DNA of 64,000 bases from Corynebacterium singulare. GTDB lineage: Bacteria > Actinomycetota > Actinomycetes > Mycobacteriales > Mycobacteriaceae. The position numbers were made by a program, and so were the translations under genes. Numbering within the stretch: position 1 is the first letter of the stretch; each line of letters starts with the position of its first letter. The notes beneath the pieces are model-generated. The model was not told the origin of the DNA, made no database searches, and worked only from the letters and a program-made list of their open reading frames with translations. The DNA is taken from NCBI RefSeq assembly GCF_000833575.1, contig NZ_CP010827.1, forward strand, positions 186,001 through 250,000. The letters run 5' to 3'. Shown in pieces: positions 30,477 to 38,762 of this stretch.

Positions 30477-30935
30477 ATGGGCGTGCAGGAACGCCTTGAG
30501 GAACTCGGCGTCGAACTTCCTTCCGTCGCAGCTCCGCTCGCGTCCTATGTTCCGGCTACCCGTGTGGGCAGCCAAGTATGGACCTCGGGTCAGCTGCCTG
30601 TCGTGGACGGTGAGCTGCCGGCTACCGGAAAGGTGGGGGCTGAGGTGTCGGTGGAGCGCGCCCAAGAGCTGGCGCGCACCGCGGCACTCAATGCACTCGC
30701 GGCTATCGACTCCCTCGTGGGCCTCGATAAGGTCAGCCGCGTGGTGAAGGTCGTCGGCTTTGTCGCCTCAGATCCTTCTTTCACGGAGCAGGCCGCAGTT
30801 ATTAATGGCGCTTCGGACTTCTTGGGTGACGTCTTCGGTGAGGCCGGCGTGCATGCCCGTTCGGCGGTGGGGGTGGCAGTGTTGCCGAAGGATTCCCCCG
30901 TTGAGATCGAAGTTATCGTAGAAATCGCTGAGTAA
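30477..30935 (+). CDS. RidA/YjgF-family protein
   Basis: The 152-residue protein contains the Rid fold motifs VWTSGQLPVVDGELPATGKVG, ALAAIDSLVGLDKVSRVVKVVGFV and ARSAVGVAVLPKDSPVEIEVI. Rid proteins hydrolyse reactive enamine/imine intermediates. The Arg that marks the deaminase subclass appears as HARSAVGV, so deaminase activity is possible. It starts one base after the DUF4177-type gene and precedes the MBL-fold gene by 18 bp. Confidence 0.88.
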   Translation: MGVQERLEELGVELPSVAAPLASYVPATRVGSQVWTSGQLPVVDGELPATGKVGAEVSVERAQELARTAALNALAAIDSLVGLDKVSRVVKVVGFVASDPSFTEQAAVINGASDFLGDVFGEAGVHARSAVGVAVLPKDSPVEIEVIVEIAE

Positions 30936-30953
30936 TCGGATAGGGTAAGAAGC

Positions 30954-31766
30954 ATGGAGCATCCTGCATATAGCCAATTGCGTCCCGTGAGCCAGTCCGT
31001 CGGTGTCGTGCTGTGTGATAATCCCAGCTACACCGCCCTGGAAGGTACTAACACCTGGATCATCCGAGCGGGGGAGGATTCCCGCGCCATCGTCGTTGAT
31101 CCGGGCCCGGAAGATGAGGGCCACCTCAACGTCGTGACCGCGAAGGCGGGCGAGGTTGCGCTGATCCTCCTCACTCACCGTCACGATGATCACGCGTCGG
31201 GCGCCCAGCGCCTGCGTCAGCTCACTGGCGCCCCCATCCGCTCGTTCGACCCTAACTACTGCAACGGCGCCGACGCGCTTGTCGACGGTGAAATTATCGA
31301 CATCGATGGCGTCACCCCCCAGCTGGAGGTTGTTCACACCCCCGGCCACACCGCTGATTCCACCTGTTTCTTCGTGTGGTCCGCAGAGGCGAAGAACTCC
31401 ACCCTGGAGGGCATCCTCACCGGTGACACCATCGCCGGCCGCCACACTGTTCTTCTCTCTGAGACCGACGGTGACCTGGGCGCTTACCTCAAGACCCTGG
31501 ACCTTCTGGAAGAGCGCGGCAAGGACGTTCCGCTCTTCCCGGGCCACGGCCCTGACCTTGAGGACACCTCCGCGTTTGCGCGCAAGTACATTGACCGCCG
31601 CCACTACCGCCTCAACCAGATCAAGGAGATCCGCTCCCGCCTGGGTGAGGATGTGGACGTCAAGACGCTCGTTGATGAGATGTACGACGACGTCGACCCG
31701 GTCCTGCGCCATGCTGCTGAGCAGTCCACGCGTACCGCATTGAAGTACCTGGCGGCGCAGCAGTAA
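30954..31766 (+). CDS. MBL-fold metallohydrolase
   Basis: The 270-residue protein has the metallo-beta-lactamase metal motif LTHRHDDHASGAQRL (HxHxDH, about 78), VVHTPGHTADS (about 127), LTGDTIAG (about 160) and FPGHGPDLED (about 196), plus a C-terminal helical region as in LACTB2-like hydrolases. The substrate is not evident. It is the last gene of the DUF4177-RidA-MBL group and is followed by a terminator. Confidence 0.88.
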   Translation: MEHPAYSQLRPVSQSVGVVLCDNPSYTALEGTNTWIIRAGEDSRAIVVDPGPEDEGHLNVVTAKAGEVALILLTHRHDDHASGAQRLRQLTGAPIRSFDPNYCNGADALVDGEIIDIDGVTPQLEVVHTPGHTADSTCFFVWSAEAKNSTLEGILTGDTIAGRHTVLLSETDGDLGAYLKTLDLLEERGKDVPLFPGHGPDLEDTSAFARKYIDRRHYRLNQIKEIRSRLGEDVDVKTLVDEMYDDVDPVLRHAAEQSTRTALKYLAAQQ

Positions 31767-31787
31767 GGGCTCAAGAAAACGACTCAA

Positions 31788-31815
31788 TCCCCCGAGTTTT
31801 CCTCGGGGGATTTTT
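31788..31815 (+). terminator. Terminator after the MBL-fold gene
   Basis: TCCCCCGAG pairs with CTCGGGGGA around TTTTC and is followed by TTTTT. It also lies downstream of convergent glxR and may serve both genes. Confidence 0.9.
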
Positions 31816-31863
31816 CGTCTGACTTGCTGCGCGGCCGGGGCGGTGCAGCAGTAAACGCGACGC

Positions 31864-32547
31864 CTAGCGAGCGCGGCGGGCGAGGTGCTCGGTGTCGACG
31901 ATGAGTACCGACTTGCCTTCGAGGCGAATCCAGCCGCGGTGCGCGAAGGTAGCCAGGGCCTTGTTGACGGTCTCGCGGGATGCACCAACGAGCTGCGCAA
32001 TCTCTTCCTGGGTGAGGTCGTGGTTGACGCGCAGTGCGCCACCCTCCTGCACACCGAAGCGGTTAGCCAGCTGCAGCAAGGTTTTCGCAACGCGGCCCGG
32101 CACATCGGTGAAGATGAGGTCTGCCAGGTTAGCGTTGGTGCGGCGCAGGCGGCGAGCCAGCACGCGCAGCAGCTGTTGGGCGATGGCCGGGTGGTCAGCA
32201 ACCCACTGCTTGAGCATGTCAGAGTTCATCGTTGCAGCGGTCACTTCGGTGACGCACACAGCGGACGAGGTGCGCGGGCCCGGATCGAAGATGGACAGCT
32301 CACCGAACATATCGGACGGGCCCATCACGGTCAGAAGATTCTCGCGGCCATCCGGGGCGTGGCGGGCGAGCTTAATCTTGCCCGACGTGATGATGTAGAG
32401 GCGGTCACCCGGCTCACCCTCATCAAAAATGGTGGTGCCGCGCGGGAAACGTACAGTCTCCATCTGCTCGATCAGGTTCTGGACTGCCACCGGGTCAACG
32501 CCCTGGAAAATTCCAGCGCGGGAGAGGATGTCCTGTACGCCTTCCAC
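31864..32547 (-). CDS. glxR: CRP/FNR-type global regulator GlxR
   Basis: The 227-residue protein has an N-terminal cNMP-binding domain ([20 protein letters not shown] and [18 protein letters not shown]), a dimer helix and a winged helix with [21 protein letters not shown]. GlxR is the cAMP-responsive global regulator of corynebacteria, binding TGTGA-N6-TCACA-like sites. Its place before nth matches C. glutamicum. A GlxR-like site lies 115-130 bp upstream of the start, suggesting autoregulation. Confidence 0.97.
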   Translation of the reverse strand: MEGVQDILSRAGIFQGVDPVAVQNLIEQMETVRFPRGTTIFDEGEPGDRLYIITSGKIKLARHAPDGRENLLTVMGPSDMFGELSIFDPGPRTSSAVCVTEVTAATMNSDMLKQWVADHPAIAQQLLRVLARRLRRTNANLADLIFTDVPGRVAKTLLQLANRFGVQEGGALRVNHDLTQEEIAQLVGASRETVNKALATFAHRGWIRLEGKSVLIVDTEHLARRAR

Positions 32548-32661
32548 TGTTACTCCTTAAAGCCTGCGCAGTAGGGTAGGTGAGACAAACGCAAGCAGGT
32601 TTAGTTTGTTGATGACGCACCTACTCTCCAGTGCGCCACGAGGCACTGCCCAACATCATAC

Positions 32662-32677
32662 AGTGCAATTTGTCACT
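32662..32677. promoter_or_regulatory. Candidate GlxR site upstream of glxR
   Basis: AGTGCAATTTGTCACT fits the 16-bp GlxR pattern at GTG, the central T and TCAC, with mismatches at the outer bases and at the first A. Autoregulation of glxR is known in C. glutamicum. Confidence 0.55.
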
Positions 32678-32721
32678 TTTTCCAGCCGTCTGAAAAATAG
32701 TCACAGGGGATGTGATGGGTA

Positions 32722-32820
32722 TTAGCTCTCGAAGGCAGTTGCCTCGAGCTTCTCCATCAGAATGGCGAAGAGTGCCAAGCCCAGCGGGACAAGCAAAACA
32801 AGCGAAATCATGCGTTTCAC
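32722..32820 (-). CDS. Small single-span membrane protein
   Basis: The 32-residue frame encodes MKRMISLVLLVPLGLALFAI followed by LMEKLEATAFES: one hydrophobic helix flanked by a basic N-terminus and a charged C-terminus. GTG 32820 has AGGTAG just upstream. It is divergent from nth, with 30 bp between starts. A tiny hypothetical gene is annotated at this place in related genomes, as far as I recall. Function is unknown. Confidence 0.55.
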   Translation of the reverse strand: MKRMISLVLLVPLGLALFAILMEKLEATAFES

Positions 32821-32850
32821 TCTACCTGCTCGTTCAGTAGAATCGGCCAT

Positions 32851-33489
32851 ATGTCTGACCTTGACAGCGACCATTCTCGCATCGGCCACATTCGTGCGGC
32901 CCTCGCTGCGGAATATCCGGACGCAGACTGCGAACTGAACTACTCTACCGCTCTCGAGCTGCTCGTCGCCACGGTGCTCTCCGCACAGTGTACCGATGAA
33001 CGCGTCAACCAGGTCACCCCGCGGCTCTTCGCTACCTACCCCGCCGCGGCAGACTATGCCGCCGCCGACCGCGCGGAGCTCGAGGCGATCCTGCGGCCTC
33101 TCGGTTTCCAGCGCGCGAAGGCCGGGCACCTCATCGGTATTGGCGAAAAGCTCGTCGGTGACTTTGGCGGTGAGGTTCCCCGCGGTATCGAGGAGCTCAC
33201 CTCCCTGCCCGGGGTGGGGCGCAAAACCGCACTCGTCGTCCGCGGCAATGCCTTTGGTTTGCCAGGCATCACGGTGGATACCCACGTCACACGTCTGAGT
33301 CAGCGCCTCGGGCTGACAGAGGCGAAGACGCCGAGGGCGATTGAGAGGGACGTCGCCAAGCTCGTGCCCGAAGAAGAACACACAGTCTTTTCACACCGAC
33401 TCATCCTCCATGGCCGCCGCGTGTGCACGGCCCGCAAGCCCCGCTGCGGCGCCTGCGTGCTGGCCTCGTGGTGTCCGTCACGGAGTTAG
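32851..33489 (+). CDS. nth: Endonuclease III
   Basis: The 212-residue DNA glycosylase/AP lyase removes oxidised pyrimidines. It has the helix-hairpin-helix LPGVGRKTALVV with the catalytic Lys, the catalytic Asp in ITVDTHVTRLSQRLGL, and the C-terminal 4Fe-4S loop CTARKPRCGACVLASWC. The next gene starts 10 bp downstream, so nth, the thioredoxin-like gene, the NUDIX gene and the protease gene probably form one operon, as in C. glutamicum. Confidence 0.97.
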   Translation: MSDLDSDHSRIGHIRAALAAEYPDADCELNYSTALELLVATVLSAQCTDERVNQVTPRLFATYPAAADYAAADRAELEAILRPLGFQRAKAGHLIGIGEKLVGDFGGEVPRGIEELTSLPGVGRKTALVVRGNAFGLPGITVDTHVTRLSQRLGLTEAKTPRAIERDVAKLVPEEEHTVFSHRLILHGRRVCTARKPRCGACVLASWCPSRS

Positions 33490-33498
33490 GATGGAACA

Positions 33499-34068
33499 AT
33501 GAGCCAATACTCCCGGTGGCCTGGATACGTGAAGGCCAGCATCGCAGCCGTCCTCATGTTGGCGGCGCTCGCGCTGGTTGGCGTGGTTAATCTCCTTGAG
33601 GATGATGAGCCGGAAGTCGCCGTGCCTCAATCTCAAGAACAAGAGGTGACCAAGCGCCCCAAGTGCCCTGAGGGGCCCATCGCTGGGGTAGACCTGCCGT
33701 GCCTTGGTGCAGCGAGCACAGCAGCGGCCAAGGACATCCAGATCGTCACCGTGTGGGCGTGGTGGTGCGAGCCTTGCCGCACGGAGCTGCCTTTCTTCCA
33801 GGACATCGCGCGTTCGCACTCCACGTGGAACGTTGTGGGCGTGCATGCAGACGCCAACGCAGCGAACGGTGCCGCACTTCTGAGTGACCTTGGTGTTGAT
33901 TTGCCTAGCTACCAGGATGAGAACGGCACCTTCGCGGGTGAACTCGGGTTGCCCAACGTCATTCCCGTCACGGTGGTGGTGCGCGATGGAAAGGTGGAGA
34001 AGAAGTTTGTTAAGCCGTTTACCTCGGCGGATGAGCTGGAGCAAGCTATCGATGAGGTGCTCAAGTGA
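33499..34068 (+). CDS. Membrane-anchored TlpA-like thioredoxin
   Basis: The 189-residue protein has an N-terminal signal-anchor (ASIAAVLMLAALALVGVVNLL, 14-34). A thioredoxin fold follows, with the redox motif WAWWCEPCRTELPFF near 92-106 and the cis-Pro segment NVIPVTVVV. An additional Cys pair (CPEGPIAGVDLPC, about 56-68) precedes the fold. It probably acts outside the membrane in thiol-disulfide exchange. Its stop overlaps the GTG of the NUDIX gene (GTGA). Confidence 0.88.
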   Translation: MSQYSRWPGYVKASIAAVLMLAALALVGVVNLLEDDEPEVAVPQSQEQEVTKRPKCPEGPIAGVDLPCLGAASTAAAKDIQIVTVWAWWCEPCRTELPFFQDIARSHSTWNVVGVHADANAANGAALLSDLGVDLPSYQDENGTFAGELGLPNVIPVTVVVRDGKVEKKFVKPFTSADELEQAIDEVLK

Positions 34069-34742
34069 GCCGGCTTAAGCCCGCCCACGCCCCAGCATGG
34101 CTGCGCCCGGCGCTGGGCGTGGATACCCGCAGAGTTCAAGAGCGACTGGTTACTCATGTCCCTGCCGCCAAGCGCCGCCGAGAGTCTGCGGTGTTGGTGC
34201 TCTTTAAGGGGGAGAGCTTCGAGGATGGCGAGGTTCTGCTCACGCACCGTTCGCCGTCGATGCGTTCGCACTCGGGTCAGATTGCCTTCCCTGGTGGGAG
34301 GCGCGACGATGGAGACGCCTCGCTTGTCGACGTTGCCTTGCGCGAAGCCGAAGAAGAAACCGGCCTCGACCGCTCCACGGTGACTCCGTTGGAACAGTGG
34401 GGCAAGCTGGACATCCGGGCCACCGGGAACACCGTGAGTCCAGTGTTGGCCTATTGGCACCAGCCTGGAACTGTGTGGCCGGCCAGCCCCGAAGAAACCG
34501 ATGATGTTTTTACCGTTCCCCTGCGCGAGCTCGCGGATCCAGCAAACCGCATGATGGTGGGTTTCAGCCGGTGGAAGGGGCCGGCTTTCCGGGCGCGCGG
34601 CTATGTGGTGTGGGGATTTACCGCCGGTGTGTTGTCAGGACTCATGGATCACGCGGGGTGGGCCGTAGAGTGGGACAAAAATAAGGTTCATGATCTGCGT
34701 GAATCACTGACCCGCTCGCTGAATAATGAGAAGATGGGTTAG
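34065..34742 (+). CDS. NUDIX hydrolase, CoA pyrophosphatase-like
   Basis: The 225-residue protein has the NUDIX box GRRDDGDASLVDVALREAEEETGL and, just before it, RSPSMRSHSGQIAFPGGR, the UPF0035 signature of CoA pyrophosphatases (NudL/Pcd1 group). It probably cleaves CoA or a related diphosphate. The GTG start at 34065 overlaps the thioredoxin-like gene by 4 bp. Confidence 0.88.
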   Translation: MSRLKPAHAPAWLRPALGVDTRRVQERLVTHVPAAKRRRESAVLVLFKGESFEDGEVLLTHRSPSMRSHSGQIAFPGGRRDDGDASLVDVALREAEEETGLDRSTVTPLEQWGKLDIRATGNTVSPVLAYWHQPGTVWPASPEETDDVFTVPLRELADPANRMMVGFSRWKGPAFRARGYVVWGFTAGVLSGLMDHAGWAVEWDKNKVHDLRESLTRSLNNEKMG

Positions 34743-34765
34743 TTTGTGCCGTCTTTCCTGAGAAA

Positions 34766-35962
34766 GTGTTCTCCGTGTCCCTAGCTGTTGACATCGCCAT
34801 TGTGATTGCTGTGCTCCTCGCCGTGTGGGTGGGCTGGCGTCAGGGTGCGTGGACGGCGATTCTTGCGGCGGTCGGCGTTATTGCGGGCTTGGTTTTGGGG
34901 ACGGCGGTGGCGCCGGCGGCGATGCAGTTGACAGACCAACCTGCCCTGCGCTTCCTCCTGGCCGTTGGCGTGGTGATTTTGCTGGTGGGCTTGGGGCAGC
35001 TGGTCGGAGCGTCCCTGGGGGCGGCGTTGCGGGACCGCATGCGTACCCGTTCGGGCCAGCGCGTGGATTCTTCCATCGGCGCGGTGTTTCAGGCCGTCGC
35101 CGCCATCGTGGTGATCTGGCTGGTCTCGCTGCCGCTGGCTTCCAATTTAGGCGGGCAGCCAGGCCAGGCACTGCGCGAGTCCCGCATCCTCAGCGAACTT
35201 AACGCTGCCGCTCCGGACCGTCTAGCGGCGTTGCCCAATGGCCTCGCTGCCATGCTCAACGAGTCCGGTTTGCCGCCTCTTGTCTCGCCGTGGGAGCGCT
35301 CGGGCGCGGATATTGAGGTGGAAGCTCCGGAGCTCGAGATTGGGGATCCGGGCCTGCTGGAGCGCGTCCGACCTTCTGTCATCCACGTTTTGGGTGACGC
35401 GGAGGCTTGTTCGCGGCGCCTTATGGGTTCCGGATTTGTGACGGAACCGGATTATGTGATCACGAACGCGCACGTTGTGGCCGGCACGGATAAGGTGCGC
35501 CTCGATACGGTCCTGGGGCTGAAGGAGGCTGACGTGGTGTACTACAACTCGGACGTGGATATCGCGGTGCTACACAGCCCAGACTTGGGAATAGATCCCC
35601 TGCCGTGGGCGGAAAATGATGCTGTGACCGGGGACGATGCCATCGTTATGGGCTTCCCGCAGTCCGGGCCGTTTAGTGCGGAGACCGCGCGTATTCGGGA
35701 TCGCCTCACCATCGCCGGCCCGGATATCTATTCCACCGGCCGCGTGGAGCGTGATGCCTACACGGTGCGCGGCAATATCCGCCAAGGTAATTCTGGTGGG
35801 CCCATGATTACCCCGGAGGGTCAGGTCCTCGGCGTGGTCTTCGGCGCGTCCGTGGAGGATTCCGATACCGGCTATGCCCTCACCGCCGACGAAGTGCGCG
35901 GCCACGTGGGTGACGTCACGCAGCTTGTCGACGCCATCCCAACCGGCTCCTGCGTCGGCTAG
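34766..35962 (+). CDS. MarP-like membrane serine protease
   Basis: The 398-residue protein has four N-terminal transmembrane helices of CvpA type (1-130) and a periplasmic chymotrypsin-like protease domain (about 190-395). The catalytic residues are in VITNAHVVAG (His), NSDVDIAVLHS (Asp) and IRQGNSGGPMI (Ser). Two Cys flank the domain (EACSRR and TGSCVG) and may form a disulfide. The mycobacterial homolog MarP protects against acid stress. An in-frame GTG at 34775 is an alternative start. This is the last core gene before the scar of mobile remnants. Confidence 0.9.
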   Translation: MFSVSLAVDIAIVIAVLLAVWVGWRQGAWTAILAAVGVIAGLVLGTAVAPAAMQLTDQPALRFLLAVGVVILLVGLGQLVGASLGAALRDRMRTRSGQRVDSSIGAVFQAVAAIVVIWLVSLPLASNLGGQPGQALRESRILSELNAAAPDRLAALPNGLAAMLNESGLPPLVSPWERSGADIEVEAPELEIGDPGLLERVRPSVIHVLGDAEACSRRLMGSGFVTEPDYVITNAHVVAGTDKVRLDTVLGLKEADVVYYNSDVDIAVLHSPDLGIDPLPWAENDAVTGDDAIVMGFPQSGPFSAETARIRDRLTIAGPDIYSTGRVERDAYTVRGNIRQGNSGGPMITPEGQVLGVVFGASVEDSDTGYALTADEVRGHVGDVTQLVDAIPTGSCVG

Positions 35963-36066
35963 TTCTCGCGTGCGCTTTTCTTCCCCTTGGTCGGCATTAA
36001 CCCCACCTGTGAGATACTTTCTCCTCTCACCTTTCTAAGCAGGGATTTTCTTCCTCCGGTTGCGGG

Positions 36067-36261
36067 GTGGCTGGTGCTGTTTTAGTCTCTGTGCTCATGG
36101 GGGATATCGAAACCTACCTCCGCCTACGCAACTCGGGGATTGCGCTGGTGGAACATATACCTGGCACACCCGATAAGCTCCGCGCGCTCGGCGCCGATGC
36201 CGCCGATGCCACCGAGCTTTCACACCTTAACCAGGTGTACTTCGGCCCCACCCGCTTTAGC
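36067..36261 (+). pseudogene. Orphan coding fragment fused to an IS3 remnant
   Basis: The frame gives MAGAVLVSVLMGDIETYLRL and then NSGIALVEHIPGTPDKL to YFGPTRFSGKP before it runs out of frame into transposase sequence. Composition is gene-like, but I do not recognise the family. It looks like a piece of a host gene cut by the IS3 element. Confidence 0.4.
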
Positions 36262-36597
36262 GGCAAACCATTCGGATCATGGGTCGCAGTACGTAAGCAT
36301 CATCTACAACGAACGTTTGGCCGAACATGGTATTACCGCTTCTATCGGCACCGTCGGTGACTCGTATGACAATGCCTTGGCCGAGAACGTCAACGGTTCG
36401 TACAAGAATGAGCTCATTCATAGCCGGAAATAGTCCGACGTGGTTGAGGTGGAGATCGCAACGTTTGAGTGGGTGAATTGGTGGAATGAGTCCAGACTCC
36501 ACCAGTCCTTGGGGTACCGCACGCCGACGGAGGTTGAATCAGAATTTTGGAACCGACACCCGGCCCGAGAAACAATGGAAGTTAAGGCAAATGCCTA
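36262..36597 (+). mobile_element. IS3-family transposase, C-terminal remnant
   Basis: The translation HSDHGSQYVSIIYNERLAEH continues to GTVGDSYDNALAENVNGSYK, then NELIHSRK, an amber TAG at 36431, SDVVEVEIATFEWVNWWNES and RLHQSLGYRTPTEVE. This is the end of the IS3 integrase core (last D and E of the DDE triad). A Trp codon is expected where TAG stands. Most of the transposase, orfA and the left end are missing. A 24-residue unassigned reading piece (SLDTLIDFYTTAATKNHATA) follows at 36616-36687. Confidence 0.85.
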
Positions 36598-36757
36598 GGA
36601 AAACCCGGGGCACTTCACTCGACACCCTCATCGACTTCTACACCACCGCAGCCACCAAAAACCACGCAACCGCCATCCTCTACAACTAACGCTTCCAACA
36701 CGCACAACGCGTGGTAGAAACAGACGCAGATTTTCCGCGGCATCGGCAAGCGTGTGA

Positions 36758-37614
36758 GTGCGGATTTTCTATGGTCTCAGCCTGGCAGGCGTACTCACTG
36801 CACTCCACGCTGATACGCCAAGCACAACCAGCGTGACCACCACGACCGGCTCGACTGCTGCAGCTTCACCAGTCACCGGGGCTACCAGTCGCCCAGGGCT
36901 CAACGGTCACGCTAACCACAACGCAACGAGTGCTGCAGCGGACTCGGCTGTTGACTTTGTCGGCACCAAGCCGGTGCGTGTAGGACGAACCGCCTACACC
37001 TATGACGATGCTGGGCGTGTGGTGCGCACCGTCACCAAGCGCCTATCCCGCAAACCCTTGGTGCACGAATTCTTCTACGCCACCAATGAACAACCCATCG
37101 GTTTTATCTCCTCCGACAACAAACACCTCGGGTGGCGCTACATCTACGACCCCTATGGACGCCGCGTCGCCAAGGAAGCCATCAACACCACCACCAACAA
37201 CACCAGCGAAGCCATTGCGCATGGTGGTGGCCACCCAGAAAACAATCTCAGCGACATTGATACGGTCGACCAGGCACTGGTCGATGCCGAGTTCTCTTGT
37301 CACCGATCTGACCGGCAGCCCACAAGAACTCATCCACCCCACCACCGGGAACATCGTAGGTACAGCCCGCCATAGTCTCTACGGCACTCGCACCTGGACC
37401 GGCGACGAGACCTCGCCACTGTTGTTTGCCGGCCAATACCTGGACGACGAGTCCGGGTGGGCATACAACCGCTTCCGCTACTACCACCCGGATGCTGGCA
37501 TCTACAACGCCCAAGACCCCCCTAGGTGTTGTCCCACGCACAGCCAGCGCACAAGGCTACGTCGACCACGCAGCGAACTGGCATGACTACCTGGGACTTC
37601 AATGCCACCAGGTC
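36758..37614 (+). pseudogene. Rhs/YD-repeat protein remnant
   Basis: YD-repeat text is visible: GRTAYTYDDAGRVVRTV, HLGWRYIYDPYGRRVAKEA, then in another frame VTDLTGSPQELI, LLFAGQYLDDESGWAYNRFR and the Rhs core end YYHPDAGIYNAQDP, then in a third frame LGVVPRTASAQGYVDHAANW. At least two frameshifts (near 37290 and 37520) break it. Rhs cores carry variable toxic C-termini; here the toxin position is replaced by the IS110 remnant. Confidence 0.8.
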
Positions 37615-38370
37615 ACGGTCAAGGAACTTCAGTCAATGCCAGAATTCCAAAAGCTCGATGCCATGCTTGCTGCCATCCACGAACAGACCGTATCCATTGC
37701 CGGCGCAGAATACGCCGAACTTGGCGTAGCAATGTCCGCCACAGATGCACTAACCAAACTCGAGCATCGTAAAGAAATCGAAGCGCAGGTACTCAAGCTG
37801 ATTCAGGACATTCCGCAGACCGAGATTCTTTTATCCATGCCTGGTATCGGCCCGCGTAGCGCAGCGCAGATCCTCATGACTGTTGGCGATATGTCCGACT
37901 TCCCCGATGCAGCGCACCTAGCATCCTATGCAGGGCTATCACCGCGGACGAATCAGTCAGGAACGTCTATCATGTCGAATTCGCCTAACCGGGCTGGCAA
38001 CAAAAAATTAAAGAACGCCCTATGGCAATCGTCTTTTGCATCGATCAGATTCCACGAGCGTTCCCGGCAATTCTATGAACGAAAACGCAAAGAAGGCAAA
38101 AGACACAACGCCGCAGTCGTCGCACTCGCACGCCGGCGCCTCAACGTTCTCTTCGCCATGATGCGAAACGGCGAGCTCTACCGAGACATCTCCACAGTCC
38201 AGGAGGCCGCAGCAGCCTAGAACCAACAGACCCTCACCTCAAGCCGATTGCACAGCAAGCCCAATCGGCTCCTCACCGTGCCCGAAAACAACATCCACAA
38301 GGAAAAGCAGAAACCCTTCACACCCCCCAACAAACTCACCCACGGAATTGACAAACTATATAGGAACACC
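37615..38370 (+). mobile_element. IS110-family transposase, C-terminal remnant with right end
   Basis: From about 37615 to the stop at 38220 the frame encodes the IS110 Transposase_20 region: LLSMPGIGPRSAAQILMTVG, LASYAGLSPRTNQSGTSIMS and KLKNALWQSSFASIRF. The N-terminal DEDD catalytic domain is absent. The frame is fused to the Rhs remnant. The downstream stretch to about 38370 (ending near GGAATTGACAAACTATATAG) looks like the element's right end, next to the manA piece. Confidence 0.85.
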
Positions 38371-38694
38371 TCCCTGGGCGATGGTGCAGGCGCGGAGAGC
38401 GCCGCTGTTGCCGATGCCGCGCCCAACACCGCGACGGTAGTAGAGTACCCGCTGCCGGTGCAGGAGTTTGCGGTGACCCGCTACGATTTGCCCGCCGGCA
38501 CCACGGTTTCCACGCAGCTTCCCGGACCGGCTATCGCCCTGGCTACTTCTGGTGTGGTCACGGTAAACGACCTGGAGCTAGCCCCGGGCGAGGCCGCCTG
38601 GTTGCCGGTAACCGGCGGCGACACTACCCGCCTTAGCGCGGCCGCGGGTAAAGATTCGCAGCTCTTTATCGCGGCGGCGCGCCCTGCGCGGCAA
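38369..38694 (+). pseudogene. manA: Mannose-6-phosphate isomerase, C-terminal remnant
   Basis: The translated segment VEYPLPVQEFAVTRYDLPAG, GPAIALATSGVVTVNDLELA, PGEAAWLPVTGGD and SQLFIAAA corresponds to the C-terminal cupin of type I ManA as I know it. The 5' part of the gene is missing because the IS110 remnant replaces it, so it has no start of its own. The frame has no stop at the expected end and runs on into the hairpins and beyond. Confidence 0.65.
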
Positions 38695-38749
38695 GTAGCG
38701 CTACCGCGCCGCTGGGGACGCCGCCGCGCGACAAGTAGCACTGTCGCGC
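38686..38749. repeat. Two near-identical hairpins in tandem
   Basis: Two 24-nt hairpins start 40 bp apart, at 38686-38709 (GCGCGG...CCGCGC) and 38726-38749 (GCGCGACA...TGTCGCGC). Both have AGTAGC in the loop. The second shows compensating changes in its arms (GGC/ACC versus ACA/TGT). They lie between manA' and the convergent exporter gene, so a bidirectional terminator is one possibility. A mobile REP-like element is another. Confidence 0.6.
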
Positions 38750-38762
38750 TAACCGGCGCTAT

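Noticed and set aside
32694..32713. TCACA-N5-TGTGA near the start of the small membrane gene as a GlxR site
   Set aside because: The half-sites point outward, the reverse of the GlxR operator, so it was not called.
36758..37586. An active Rhs toxin with immunity gene
   Set aside because: At least two frameshifts break the core, and the toxin region is replaced by an IS110 remnant; no immunity-like gene follows.
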